64,000 nucleotides of DNA from Methanoculleus oceani (GTDB taxonomy: Archaea > Halobacteriota > Methanomicrobia > Methanomicrobiales > Methanoculleaceae): positions 62,001 to 126,000 of the forward strand of contig NZ_QFDM01000001.1 of the NCBI RefSeq assembly GCF_023702065.1. The letters run 5' to 3'. Below the pieces are notes generated by a model. The model searched no databases and was not told the DNA's origin. It saw only the letters and a program-made list of their open reading frames with translations. The stretch's first letter is position 1, and each line of letters opens with the position of its first letter. The position numbers and the translations under genes are program-made. Below are positions 1 to 8,587 of this stretch, one piece after another.

Positions 1-226
1 TAGTTCGCGGCAGCGATGCCCGGGGAAGGCGCAACAGGAGCCCCCAACCCACCCGGCATGCGCCATCAGGACCCGGAGGATTATAAGATGAGCCCGGGAA
101 TACATTGAATTTAAACATTGAGCCTTTTGCTGCCCTCAAGACGCAAGCATTTTGCGACTTGCACAGTATATTCGTTGTATCAGCCCATAAATGAGAAAAG
201 AAAAACAGTTTGAAATTCCGGGCGGC
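1..226. other. Gene-free window start
   Basis: No supported coding region is seen here. A small stem-loop (CGCAA..TTGCG, about 142-156) is followed by ACTTGC, which resembles a linker of the hairpin arrays further along, but one copy is too little to claim membership. Confidence 0.4.
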
Positions 227-364
227 TCACTTTATCTTTTTCTCGAGCTTCTTGAGTTTCTTCTTGGCGGCCGGGCTACCCGCAGCCGCCTGCTGCGCGA
301 GTTCTTCTGCCTTGGCCTTCTTTGCTCTGTTTAGTTTCTCCAATTGTTTCTTGCTCGTCGGCAT
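227..364 (-). CDS. Lys/Ala-rich 45-residue protein
   Basis: This is a short gene of 45 codons plus stop. The product starts MPTSKKQLEKLNRAKKAKAE and is almost entirely lysine, alanine, glutamate and leucine, so it should be a basic helical peptide. A GAGGT ribosome-binding site lies seven bases before the ATG at 364. The charge suggests binding to nucleic acid or ribosome, but no family is recognised and that is inference. It is a lone gene, reading away from the zinc-ribbon gene at 697. The good start signal and strong codon bias toward Lys AAG support a real gene. Confidence 0.6.
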   Translation of the reverse strand: MPTSKKQLEKLNRAKKAKAEELAQQAAAGSPAAKKKLKKLEKKIK

Positions 365-696
365 ACAGTTACCTCGCTACGTCTTTGAATGGTTCTATTT
401 ACCATTTTTCCGTCATATACATATCCCTATCGTTGTACCAGCCGAGAAACTCCGGGTAAATGAAAAATCGGCCAATTCAACTGTTGAAGGCGTATGCAAG
501 GAGGAGAGGAAGGAGAAAGCGTATGCAAGGAGAAGGAGAAGGCGTATGCAACCCAGTCGGCTTTGCCGGCGGCAGCCGCCCGCGAAATCCAGGATCCCCC
601 GCGGCAGAGGAGGGAAGATAACCCGGTCTGACAGGATTAGACAGATAAGAAGTCGCGTATCGAAAAATTATTCCATCCACGGCCACAACCCTGAGT
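365..696. repeat. Short direct repeats in an intergenic region
   Basis: This 332-base gap separates divergent genes. It contains two copies of GCGTATGCAAGGAG (490-503 and 519-532) and a third shorter copy at 542-550, embedded in a purine-rich stretch. An AAAAATTATT box near 664-673 sits about 25 bases before the ATG at 697 and is a likely TATA box for a leaderless message. No coding region is supported. Confidence 0.5.
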
Positions 697-912
697 ATGA
701 CCGATGTAAACCGGCCTATAGTGAGAATACGATGCCCCGACTGCGGTGTTGCGCTTCAGATTACGGCCGAGCACTTGAGAGACAACAAGCCGATCGTCTG
801 CAGCGGCTGCAACAAGATCATGACCCTTCGCGACGTCGACAGGTCGATTGACGGTTATTTAAATGATTTCAGGGCGGCGGTTGAAGAGATCGACCGCAGC
901 ACGAAGCACTGA
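697..912 (+). CDS. Small zinc-ribbon protein
   Basis: The 71-residue product carries two CxxC knuckles, CPDC at residues 13-16 and CSGC at 35-38, spaced as in a single zinc ribbon. The rest is a charged helical tail. No Shine-Dalgarno site is visible, but a TATA-like box about 27 bases upstream fits a leaderless transcript starting at this ATG. Such single-ribbon proteins often bind RNA, DNA or partner proteins; the actual role is unknown. It converges with the secreted protein gene ending at 992. Confidence 0.7.
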   Translation: MTDVNRPIVRIRCPDCGVALQITAEHLRDNKPIVCSGCNKIMTLRDVDRSIDGYLNDFRAAVEEIDRSTKH

Positions 913-991
913 CCGGGACGGTTCAATCGTATATCACCGGGCCATATCAATAAAAATAGCCGATGGAGGAGCCCTCCTCCCCCATACCTCG

Positions 992-1747
992 TTATCCCCG
1001 GGTCCCACCGCCGGTTGGGGTATTGACTTCAAATCCCAGAGCGCGTGCAAGGGAACTCTTTAGATCGTTGAAGAAGGTGAAGACCGGTTCGAGCAGCTCC
1101 TGGGGTTTCGCTTTTTGCTCAACGCTGAGTATCCCTCCCTCATAGATCGTCCTTGTCCCGGAGTCCCAGATCTCAACGGTCACCACACCCTCTCTGACAA
1201 ACAGGGCATCGCCGACAAGCAAGCTATCTCCTGCATATGCAGGAAAGATCCGGGCATTTCTATGGATCTCCGCTCTGCCCTGAATATATTTCACCGCTCC
1301 TGCTTCAGTTTGTCCGTAATCCACGTAAATTATCCCGCTGCCCGTCGGGGTTTCCGTCACCTCGGGAGCCGCCGCCTGTCCGGAGCCGCCGCCTGCCCGT
1401 TCGAGCAGGACCGCGGTTCCCCCGGTGCCCCCGCCGAGCATCGTCGCATCGCTCCTGTCGACCAGCTGTATGTCTGCAAACGAGCCGCGCTGCAGGGTGA
1501 TGATGTCTTTATGGCGCAGCGTGTCGCCCACGCCGGCAGGCTGAACGCTCGTGCCGCGTGTGATGGTGATGGAGTATGCACCGACATCCGAAGCCGGGGT
1601 GATCGAGACGATTCGGCCGAGAACCTCCTCATCCGTGTATACCTGCAGTGTGGTATGCGAGCCGGCCTGCCCCGCTGCCGGCAGAACACAGATCGAAAGG
1701 AGCCCGATAATAACAAGTAGACGGTAATGCTTCGATAAGGACTGCAT
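992..1747 (-). CDS. Secreted protein with two FecR-like repeats
   Basis: This 251-residue protein begins with a clear signal peptide (about residues 1-27, hydrophobic core LLVIIGLLSICVLPAAG). Two similar segments, around residues 71-108 and 170-207, both read as GD-L plus a hydrophobic strand, a G-rich turn and ending near GG. They resemble the beta-rich FecR-type domain seen in extracytoplasmic proteins. A glycine/alanine-rich linker joins them. It probably acts on the outer face of the membrane. No operon partner is present. Upstream lies an unusual set of tandem AT-rich repeats (1764-1885) that may contain its promoter. The FecR match is by eye only. Confidence 0.65.
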   Translation of the reverse strand: MQSLSKHYRLLVIIGLLSICVLPAAGQAGSHTTLQVYTDEEVLGRIVSITPASDVGAYSITITRGTSVQPAGVGDTLRHKDIITLQRGSFADIQLVDRSDATMLGGGTGGTAVLLERAGGGSGQAAAPEVTETPTGSGIIYVDYGQTEAGAVKYIQGRAEIHRNARIFPAYAGDSLLVGDALFVREGVVTVEIWDSGTRTIYEGGILSVEQKAKPQELLEPVFTFFNDLKSSLARALGFEVNTPTGGGTRG

Positions 1748-1763
1748 AATAGTAAATAGAGAA

Positions 1764-1885
1764 TCTCATATAAATAATATGAGTAAATAAAGACACCTCA
1801 TGTGAATAATATTAGCAAATATGGGCCCATCCGTGAATAATATTAGAAAATAGAGACATTTCATGCAAATAATGTGTAAACCCAT
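1764..1885. repeat. Four imperfect 32-base AT-rich repeats
   Basis: Four copies of a unit around GTGAATAATATTAG recur with their cores at about 1770, 1802, 1833 and 1865, a period of 31-32 bases. A partial fifth copy overlaps the start of the secreted-protein gene at 1744. Each unit is AT-rich next to GC-rich flanks. The rest of the gap to 2066 shows no gene. The array lies immediately upstream of the minus-strand FecR-like gene, so it may hold regulator-binding sites or several TATA boxes. Confidence 0.65.
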
Positions 1886-2066
1886 AATGTGGCAGCACGA
1901 ACCCATGCGACACAACTCTCGCCCCATGACGGCCTCCCGTCATGAGACGATTTCCTGATACCACGCCGGATAGCGCACCGGGAAATCATCTCCGGATAGC
2001 CCTGCACCGGAACCCGCGAGAAGCCTCACATCTCCGCAACGCATCCCCGGTGCCTTAAGCCCGCCG

Positions 2067-2360
2067 CTACACCAGCCCCTGCAACGTCGCGCCCATCCCC
2101 GGCGGGCCGGCTGCGAACTCTTCCAGGCCGACCCCCATCAGGAAATCAACGTGAGTGGCTGCCAGCTGTTGCTGTGCCCTGACTGCCGCCGAGAGCGGCC
2201 CGTCGATGAGATCTTCCATCGGAAGGCCTCCAAACTGCGAAGCCATATCGGGCAGCGACGATGCAGTGGAGACGGCCGTCGCCCCGGCAACCGGACAGAC
2301 GGCGCTGCCGACCACCGCAACCAGAAGCCCGGCCACAATGAGACTCCTCCATGCTTCCAT
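2067..2360 (-). CDS. Secreted DUF2589-like short protein
   Basis: This 97-residue protein starts with a signal-like segment (LIVAGLLVAVVGSAVCPVAG). It continues with a stretch containing MASQFGGLPMEDLIDGPLSA, which closely resembles the N-terminal part of DUF2589 proteins. Those are normally cytosolic and about twice as long, so this version lacks the usual C-terminal half. Either it is a truncated copy brought behind a signal peptide, or translation truly starts at the internal Met before ASQFGG. No partner genes are adjacent. Function is unknown. Confidence 0.5.
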   Translation of the reverse strand: MEAWRSLIVAGLLVAVVGSAVCPVAGATAVSTASSLPDMASQFGGLPMEDLIDGPLSAAVRAQQQLAATHVDFLMGVGLEEFAAGPPGMGATLQGLV

Positions 2361-2676
2361 TCCCCTATCACCCCCGGGATATGAAAGGGAAGGAAAAACC
2401 CCGATATAAATATGCTGTTTCGTCTTTGAGGCATTTCACATCTTTTCACAGTCCATCCGTGCATCCATGCCCGCTTTTTTCACAACTGTTAAATACCCAA
2501 AAAGTAACAGAATGCTCTATTGGCAGTGTTGATTTGCCGTTAAACGTCCGGATCGTTTCCCGTTATCGCAGACAGCCATTCTTCGCGGTGCACACTCCCG
2601 GGGAGGGGAAGGGACTGCAGACGGTTGCAACGGCAGATGCACCCCGGATACAGAACAACCGTGTGGAGTGCTGTGT
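2361..2676. promoter_or_regulatory. Divergent promoter region
   Basis: This 316-base intergenic region lies between two genes for exported proteins that are transcribed away from each other. It is AT-richer than its surroundings, with a likely TATA element in the CCCGATATAAATATGC segment near 2400 serving the minus-strand gene. No ORF here is convincing. Confidence 0.4.
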
Positions 2677-3138
2677 ATGCAGTTCAATCAAAACAATGCC
2701 GGCAGGGTCCTTTCCGCCCTGCTCATCCTCCTGACCGCCGCCATTCTCGTATCAGGCTGTATCGAGTCATCGGAGAGCGGGAGCGGTTCCCTGGCGGGGA
2801 CGTATTCCGACTCCGGGTACATCCAGATCTGGACGGTCCCTTCAGGTGCGTCCGTCTATGTCGACGGAGAGTACCTGGGGGAGACGGACGATGTGGAGGA
2901 CCTGTCCGTTCGGGTCAGTCCCGGATCGCATAAACTGGAGATATATAAGCAGGGATACGAGTCGTACCTCGAATACCTGTATATCGGTAGCGGCGAGACC
3001 GTGACCAGGGACGTCTTCCTCGAGAGCACCTATTACGACCCGGACCCCGGGCCGGTATGGACACCCGCCCCGACATGGGAGCCGGACCCGACCTATCCGG
3101 GCCCCGTGTACGAGGCAGCCACCCGTCCCATCTATTAA
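2677..3138 (+). CDS. PEGA-domain lipoprotein
   Basis: The 153-residue product has an N-terminal hydrophobic segment ending in the lipobox LVSGC, so it should be anchored outside the membrane by a lipidated cysteine. A single PEGA domain follows, with WTVPSGASVYVDGEYLGET and the later GSHKLEIYKQGYE, the usual surface-exposed beta fold. The C-terminal tail is Pro/Tyr/Asp-rich and probably wall-spanning or disordered. A GTG three codons upstream (2668) is an alternative start. The partner ligand is unknown. A second, much more AT-rich PEGA lipoprotein lies at 11504. Confidence 0.8.
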   Translation: MQFNQNNAGRVLSALLILLTAAILVSGCIESSESGSGSLAGTYSDSGYIQIWTVPSGASVYVDGEYLGETDDVEDLSVRVSPGSHKLEIYKQGYESYLEYLYIGSGETVTRDVFLESTYYDPDPGPVWTPAPTWEPDPTYPGPVYEAATRPIY

Positions 3139-3309
3139 CCTCTTTTCCGGGGCTGCACCTGTTTTCTCTCCTCCGGAGAGCGCCGGGCAGCCTCGTTCAC
3201 GATCCGGCACACGGCTCAAAGCGACGGCGGTCGACTCAGGAATCAAGATCCCGTGCATCATCACGCCGGGTATGTAAAAAAAATGTAGTTTCGGGCCGGC
3301 AGAAACCCG

Positions 3310-5355
3310 TCACCAGATGACGGGCCTCTCTCCGACCTCCCGGTAGAGGGCGTCGCCGGGCCGGATCTCCGGGAAGGCCTCGTAGAACTCCGGTATATTG
3401 AACAGGACGCCGTTCACCCGGAACTTCTCCGGGGAATGCGGATCGGTCAAGACCAGGTTCCGGAGCGAGTCCTCCCGGTCGTTCACCCTCCAGAGGTGTG
3501 GTGCCGCCAGGAAGAACTCCCGGTCCGCGGCGGGATCGGCTGATCCGTTCTCCGTCTTCTTCCACGCGTGGTAGGCCATGGTCAGGCCCCCGAAGTCGGC
3601 GATGTTCTCCCCGAGAGTGAGGTTCCCGTTGACGTAAAGGCCGGGAAGCGCCTCGAACGCATTGTACTCGGCCACGAGCAGGGCCGTCCGGCTGTCGAAG
3701 TTCGCGGCGTCCTCCTCCGTCCACCAGTCCTTCAGGTTCCCGTCCCTGTCGTACTGCCTTCCCTGGTCGTCGAAACCGTGCGTCATCTCGTGCCCGATCA
3801 ACCAGCCGAGCGCCGCGTAGTTGAAGGCGGGGTCTCTATCGGGGTCGAAGATCGGCGGCTGGAGGATGCCTGCGGGGAAGACCATCTCGTTCCGGCTCGG
3901 GTCGTAGTAGGCGTTCACCGTCTGCGGGGGAATAAACCAGACGCTCCGGTCGACCGGCCCGCCGATCTTTTCAAGCCCTTCGGGCCCGTGGATGAAGGAG
4001 TGGGCTCTGGCGGCGCGGACGTTAGCCACGTAGGAGCCGGAGAGGTTCAGCCCGGAGTAGTCCGTCCATTGGTCGGGATACGCGATCTTCTCCCCCATGG
4101 CGGCAAGTTTCTCGCGGGCCGCGGCAATCGTCGGTTCGCTCATCCAGGTGAGGTTTTCCATCCGTTCATCGAAGGTCTCCCGGATGGCGAGGAACATCCC
4201 CGACACCATTCCGCGTGTCCGGGGGTCCACGTAGTCGGCGACGTATGCCCGGCCAACCAGGTCGCCGAGGAACTCGTTCTCCGCCGCCACGACGCGCTGC
4301 CACCGGGGTTTCATCTCCGGAACGCCGTAAAGCGTCGTCTCGTAGAAGGCAAAGTGCTCCTCCTCGAACGATGAAGAGAGGTAGGGGGACGCCTGATCGA
4401 TCAGCCGGTAACGCAGGTAGACCTTCCAGTCTTCGAGCGGAGCGGTCTCGAGCAGGGAGTCGAGTCCCTCCACGTATCCCGGCTGGTAGACATGCACCCG
4501 GCTGACCGGCCCGGAGCCCGGGATGGCGGCGAGGGTCTCCCACCCGACCGCGGGGTACCGCTCCTCGAGTTCGGCGAGAGTATGGATGTTCGTGGTCTTC
4601 TGCAGGTCGCGGTTCTCCTCCTGGCTGAGGTGGGCCGCGGCAAGGGTCTCTTCCATGGCATAGATCGTCCTTGCGTCGGCGGCCGCCTCTTTTGAGGACT
4701 CGCCGGCGAGCACCAGCACCCGGGCTATGTGCTCCCGGTAGGCATCCTGGAGCTCAATGCTTCCCGTGTCGTTCCGGAAGTAATAGTCCCGGTCGGGCAG
4801 CCCGAGCCCGCCCTGGTAGAGGGCCGGAACCATCCCGGTGCTGTCTTCGGGGTTGACCCCGGCCCCATAGAAGTAGACCGGACCAAAACCCCCTTCCAGG
4901 AGAACGACCGTGGTTTCAGTCAGATCGGCACGGGAGTCGATCGCGTCGATCGTCGCGAGGAGATCCGAGAGCCCGCTGAGCCCTTCCTGCTGGATCGTCC
5001 CGGTATCCATGCCCGACCGGTAGAACTCTCCGAGGAGGATGATGTTTCTATCCGCACTCTCCGGCGGGGCGGCCGCCGCCTTCTCGAGGAGTTCATGAAT
5101 ATCACCGTCCACCCCGTCGCGCATCCCGGTCAATATCGCATAGTACTGCTTATCGGCCGGAATGGGGTGCTCCGCCATCCATGCATCATTCACGTAGGCA
5201 TAGAAATCGTCGCCCGGGTGGACGGACTCGTTGAGGGTGAATTCGCTCTCCGTCGCCTGCAACGCGGTATCCGGGACCGTTGTCCCGGCGGGGGCAAAAC
5301 ACCCGGCGGATACGAGAGATGCGAGCAGAAGAAGAGGCAACAGAACGTTTTTCAC
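3310..5355 (-). CDS. M13-family zinc endopeptidase lipoprotein
   Basis: This 681-residue protein belongs to the neprilysin/PepO (M13) family, which cleaves oligopeptides. A signal segment ends in the lipobox LVSAGC, so it is probably anchored on the outer membrane face. Near residue 522 is the zinc site HEMTH, followed by GFDDQGR and by ENIADFGGL, which supplies the third zinc ligand Glu. The substrate-binding motif NAYYDP lies before it. FRVNGVLFN and a C-terminal W close the fold as in the family. Length is normal for M13. It stands alone, converging with the PEGA lipoprotein; it may feed peptides to the cell or process surface proteins. Confidence 0.93.
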   Translation of the reverse strand: MKNVLLPLLLLASLVSAGCFAPAGTTVPDTALQATESEFTLNESVHPGDDFYAYVNDAWMAEHPIPADKQYYAILTGMRDGVDGDIHELLEKAAAAPPESADRNIILLGEFYRSGMDTGTIQQEGLSGLSDLLATIDAIDSRADLTETTVVLLEGGFGPVYFYGAGVNPEDSTGMVPALYQGGLGLPDRDYYFRNDTGSIELQDAYREHIARVLVLAGESSKEAAADARTIYAMEETLAAAHLSQEENRDLQKTTNIHTLAELEERYPAVGWETLAAIPGSGPVSRVHVYQPGYVEGLDSLLETAPLEDWKVYLRYRLIDQASPYLSSSFEEEHFAFYETTLYGVPEMKPRWQRVVAAENEFLGDLVGRAYVADYVDPRTRGMVSGMFLAIRETFDERMENLTWMSEPTIAAAREKLAAMGEKIAYPDQWTDYSGLNLSGSYVANVRAARAHSFIHGPEGLEKIGGPVDRSVWFIPPQTVNAYYDPSRNEMVFPAGILQPPIFDPDRDPAFNYAALGWLIGHEMTHGFDDQGRQYDRDGNLKDWWTEEDAANFDSRTALLVAEYNAFEALPGLYVNGNLTLGENIADFGGLTMAYHAWKKTENGSADPAADREFFLAAPHLWRVNDREDSLRNLVLTDPHSPEKFRVNGVLFNIPEFYEAFPEIRPGDALYREVGERPVIW

Positions 5356-5664
5356 AAGGAGGATGGCTCTTTTTCAGGAATAAGAATTTTGATCTGTGGT
5401 AACCGGGTTTCGGAGGCGATGAAGCGAGCAGCTCCTGATTCTGCATGCAGCCAGTCGTTACTGGAGACTGGCTGAGAAGGAGCACAACCGGGTATGGAAT
5501 GATCGAGGGGTACGGCTTATGCTGCGGCAGCACCGGCAAGAAGATGTGGTCGGGGCATATCCGGGGCCGGGGGATGCGGGAGAACGCGAAGAAGGACCGG
5601 CAGCGGGTCCAGGAGGCAGGACGAAAGGGGAAGGGGCCGGCCGCACCCCCATCCCCGCTCGACC
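5356..5664. other. Intergenic region with nested hairpins
   Basis: No gene is supported in this 309-base gap. An eight-base inverted repeat, CAGCCAGT at 5448-5455 and ACTGGCTG at 5467-5474, contains a competing pairing CCAGT (5451-5455) with ACTGG (5460-5464), so two exclusive hairpins can form. It lies upstream of the M13 peptidase gene on the opposite strand and downstream of the metallopeptidase-like gene. Confidence 0.4.
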
Positions 5665-6159
5665 TTACCTCCCCCCCGCCCCGGCGGCCGCCCGTTCCGT
5701 CAGCCACTCGTAGAACTTGCGGTGCCAGAACGGCACGTCGACCGGCCGGGAAAGCGACTGCCAGGCCGCCCACATAACCCGTTCGGACATGTTCTGCCAC
5801 TCGCCCGCCCGTTTGGCCATATCGTCCGCCGGCTGCCCTACCGCATGCAGGATCTCGTGCCAGATGCGGAGGATCAGCGCCTCATCATCCCTGTCCTCGC
5901 GCGTGACCCGGATGCTTGCCCGGTTCTGCATCCCGCCCCCGAGCGCCCGGGCGGGGATCGCGTCGTCGAAGACGTAGACGGTTCTGTCCGGCACCGGGAA
6001 GGGGAAGCCCTTCCACATTGGGTCCTTCTGGTCGAAATAACGGACTTCCGGTGTCCCGGTCCGGACCGTGAACTCGAAGAACGGCGGAATGAGCCGCAGG
6101 TGCGGCTCAAGCCTCCGCCGCAATTCTTCGGTCTTGAAGAAGAGGTCGAAGTGAGGCAT
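5665..6159 (-). CDS. HEILH zinc metallopeptidase-like protein
   Basis: The protein is 164 residues from the chosen start MPHFDLFF. It contains HEILHAVGQPADD, a classic HExxHxxG zinc site of metallopeptidases, here followed by Pro and Asp, plus a C-terminal tryptophan-rich helix. There is no signal peptide, so it should act in the cytosol. A longer frame reaches 6261, but a TATA-like TTTATTATC at 6181-6189 sits about 25 bases before 6159 and fits a leaderless message from the shorter start. The family is not one I can name. Substrate unknown. Confidence 0.7.
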   Translation of the reverse strand: MPHFDLFFKTEELRRRLEPHLRLIPPFFEFTVRTGTPEVRYFDQKDPMWKGFPFPVPDRTVYVFDDAIPARALGGGMQNRASIRVTREDRDDEALILRIWHEILHAVGQPADDMAKRAGEWQNMSERVMWAAWQSLSRPVDVPFWHRKFYEWLTERAAAGAGGR

Positions 6160-6300
6160 CGGGGCCGCATTGGTGCGGGTGATAATAAATCCTGAGGTCC
6201 GCCGGATACGGCCCGTATCTCCGCCTCCATACTCGTCCGCGGATTCCCCGTATCCGGGCAAGGCGCGGATCGCCGCCGGGACCCTGCGCGCCCGGGATAG

Positions 6301-6633
6301 TTATCCTCGATCTCCACCCTGCAGAGGCCTTTGTTCGAGTGCCTCCTGCCGCTTGTCGATCCATGCCCGGGTCCAGACCCGGAGATCCCTGATGCTGGCG
6401 GACCCCTGCCGGCCGCGCATCGTCCGCAGGTGGTCTTCAAGTTCGTCGGCCATTGAAAATATCAGCGCTTCGGACGCTTCTTCCGGTAACGGCCCTTCTA
6501 CCCGCAGGCGGGCAGCGCCCAGGTCGAGAAAGTGCTGCAACTCGCCTGTTGCCTCGAGGATCGTGGTGAGATCCAGTCTGACAGTAGGCCCCATGAAGAG
6601 GGGATTGACGCACCCGGTAATAACCTCATCCAT
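6301..6633 (-). CDS. Hypothetical protein, 110 residues
   Basis: This is a soluble acidic protein with a helix-rich C-terminal half (ALIFSMADELEDHLRTMR). No motif or family is recognised. It lies upstream of the zinc metallopeptidase-like gene on the same strand, separated by about 140 bases with a separate TATA-like box, so co-transcription is not certain. Codon third positions are strongly G/C like neighbouring genes, which supports it being real. Confidence 0.55.
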   Translation of the reverse strand: MDEVITGCVNPLFMGPTVRLDLTTILEATGELQHFLDLGAARLRVEGPLPEEASEALIFSMADELEDHLRTMRGRQGSASIRDLRVWTRAWIDKRQEALEQRPLQGGDRG

Positions 6634-6817
6634 TTGGTTCAGGGCCCATAGACGACCCCTTCTGTCTGATTCCCACCTTTAAGGACTTCATCCGGCCATA
6701 ACGCCCACCTGCTCCGCGACCGGGTGAGGAGGATCGGGCGGGTCCCCGACCTCCGGGTGCAAATCATTTTAAGGACTCCCGGTACTCAGTGCACGCCCCC
6801 TGGAGTGGGGTCTGGAG

Positions 6818-7303
6818 ATGAAGAAGATGCAGGAGAGATCTGAGGTTATCCTGGAACGCAGGACGCGGACGGCCGGCGAAGAGTGGTTCATGTCGGCCGA
6901 CGACATCCTGGACAAGAACGTGATCAACCCGCAGGGAGACGACCTCGGGGAGATCTCGGATATGCGGATCGGGTTCCCCGAGGGCAAGGTGCAGTACCTG
7001 GTCCTCAGGTACGGGGGCCTGCTCGGCGTGGCGGCAAAGAGGTTCGCCATTCCGCCCGAAGCCGTGATCTACCGTCCGGGGGACGACAACTTCGTCGTGA
7101 ACATCGACAAGCGGCGGCTGGACGACGAGCCGGGATTCGAGGAGGACAACTGGCCCCGGGAAGCGGACTTCAGCCTGATCCAGTCGGCCGGAGCCATGAC
7201 CCCCCCGAGCAGGGAGGAGGCGGAGGCCGTGAAGCGGCAGGAGACTCCCCCGCCCGAGGTCATCACGACGGAGCGGGTCGAGACGCGGCCCCGGCGGAAA
7301 TAA
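6818..7303 (+). CDS. PRC-barrel domain protein
   Basis: The 161-residue product has a PRC-barrel-like core around residues 23-100: SADDILDKNVINPQGDDLGE, then IGFPEGKVQYLVLRYGG, then FAIPPEAVIY. PRC-barrel folds are small beta barrels found in RNA-processing factors and photosynthetic subunits and often mediate binding. The C-terminal 50 residues are charged and Pro/Glu-rich, likely disordered. It has no signal peptide and should be cytosolic. It stands alone; the true partner is unknown. Confidence 0.8.
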   Translation: MKKMQERSEVILERRTRTAGEEWFMSADDILDKNVINPQGDDLGEISDMRIGFPEGKVQYLVLRYGGLLGVAAKRFAIPPEAVIYRPGDDNFVVNIDKRRLDDEPGFEEDNWPREADFSLIQSAGAMTPPSREEAEAVKRQETPPPEVITTERVETRPRRK

Positions 7304-7645
7304 CCCCGGACGACGGTTCGGGGCAGGGACACCTTTTTTCGGCAGGAGGAGAGCGACCGCAAGGAAGATTATCCGGGACCGATGAACGGGCCATGTCGTG
7401 CCGGCACCTGAAGACGGTCCGGCGCCGGAAGAGCGGCCCTGCGTCGACCCTGGTAACCGGGGAGGAACCCCTAACCTCCGGCAGGTCGTCCTCACCGCCA
7501 CGCTCATCTCTGCTGCCGTGAAGGAGAGAATGGGAGGGCAGCCGTAGCGGACGGTTCGCCCTGCACCAGGCTTTTATACTCCGGAACCCATGACGCCGAC
7601 CGTCCATCCCGGCACGCCGGGATGTGGTAACGAGGGGGGGAAAGC
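7304..7645. other. Intergenic region with T-run and promoter
   Basis: A run of six T at 7334-7339 shortly after the PRC-barrel gene is a plausible archaeal terminator. CTTTTATACTCC near 7570 is a likely TATA box for the gene at 7646. A frame of about 42 codons at 7393-7521 is Ser/Arg-rich and not convincing as a gene. Confidence 0.4.
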
Positions 7646-7906
7646 ATGCAGTTCATAAGCATATTCACCTGGGAGCCAGGGAAGGCGGCCGAGATCATGG
7701 AGGCGCGGGCCAGGGAGGAGATTCCGGAAGGTGTGACCCTGATCAACGAGTGGGTCGACATCGTAGGGAACACGGTCTTCCGGCTGATCGAGACGGACGA
7801 CCCAGTCGCCCTCATGAGAGTCAGTTTTCCCTGGAGTGACCTCGGCTATAAAGAAGTGCATCCGGTCATGGAGTCAAAAAAAGCGTTAACTATTCTCAGG
7901 GGATGA
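7646..7906 (+). CDS. DUF3303-like small protein
   Basis: The 86-residue product begins MQFISIFTWEPGKAAEIMEA, typical of small dimeric alpha/beta-barrel proteins annotated as DUF3303, which resemble stress-responsive ferredoxin-like folds. The C-terminal half carries the second beta-alpha-beta unit. It starts after GAGGGGGGAAAGC, a strong ribosome-binding purine run. Likely cytosolic. Biochemical role is unknown for the family. Confidence 0.7.
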   Translation: MQFISIFTWEPGKAAEIMEARAREEIPEGVTLINEWVDIVGNTVFRLIETDDPVALMRVSFPWSDLGYKEVHPVMESKKALTILRG

Positions 7907-7993
7907 GGAGGGGGGCCTTTACGCCCCTCCCCGCAGGCGCCCCGTGCATTTCTGCTCTCTATCGCCCCGGTCGAGCGTTCCGACGCCTGCACA

Positions 7994-8401
7994 CTACAGC
8001 ATCCCCTGCTGCCCCATCGCAACGAGCAGCATCGTCGCCGCCGCCGAGAGCGAGAAGATCGTCACCGCCCAGACGATTATAAACCCGACAATCATCAGCG
8101 GGCTCGTCTCCCGGTAGGGGACGAGCCCCTCGTTCATCCCTTTCGCCGTCCGGTAGGCGTCGTAGCCGCCCCAGAGCCAGACCGCCACGCCCGGAACGAT
8201 CATGACGAAGAGGCCGAGGAGGCTTCCGAGCAGCACCAGGACGCCTCTTATGAATTGTCCGTTGTAGGCCTGCCCGAGGCCGTTGAAGAGGAGTGAAAGA
8301 CCTGCGGCTATCGCCGGGTTCTTCCTCTTCTCCCGGCGGGATACCTCCGCCGCCGCTATAGCATCCGCAAGCGAGACCCGTTCCGCCGCATCGCCGTGCA
8401 T
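7994..8401 (-). CDS. TM2-like membrane protein
   Basis: This 135-residue protein has a charged N-terminal helix and then the motif NPAIAAGLSLLFNGLGQAYN, like the first helix of TM2/DUF5683 membrane proteins. Three hydrophobic spans follow (about 45-66, 67-85 and 100-130) with a tyrosine-containing loop. It should be an integral membrane protein with no enzyme motif. The gene diverges from the voltage-sensor/CorA gene at 8588. Function is unknown. Confidence 0.7.
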   Translation of the reverse strand: MHGDAAERVSLADAIAAAEVSRREKRKNPAIAAGLSLLFNGLGQAYNGQFIRGVLVLLGSLLGLFVMIVPGVAVWLWGGYDAYRTAKGMNEGLVPYRETSPLMIVGFIIVWAVTIFSLSAAATMLLVAMGQQGML

Positions 8402-8587
8402 GATTGTCAGGTACGCCCGGCGGGACTATCATTCTTTCCCGGGTTCCCGACAGGGGACGTGCACGCGAGCGGTCCCGACTGCACGAGTTCATGCCCGTCC
8501 CTGACGATCGACCTCCCACCTGCTATATACGGGAAAGGCGTATACCCGGTGACGCCGGGATCTGCGGGGCCGGCTTCTGGTGGCGGT

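Noticed and set aside
7393-7521. Short gene between PRC-barrel and DUF3303 genes
   Set aside because: No ribosome site, Ser/Arg-rich composition typical of out-of-frame GC-rich sequence.
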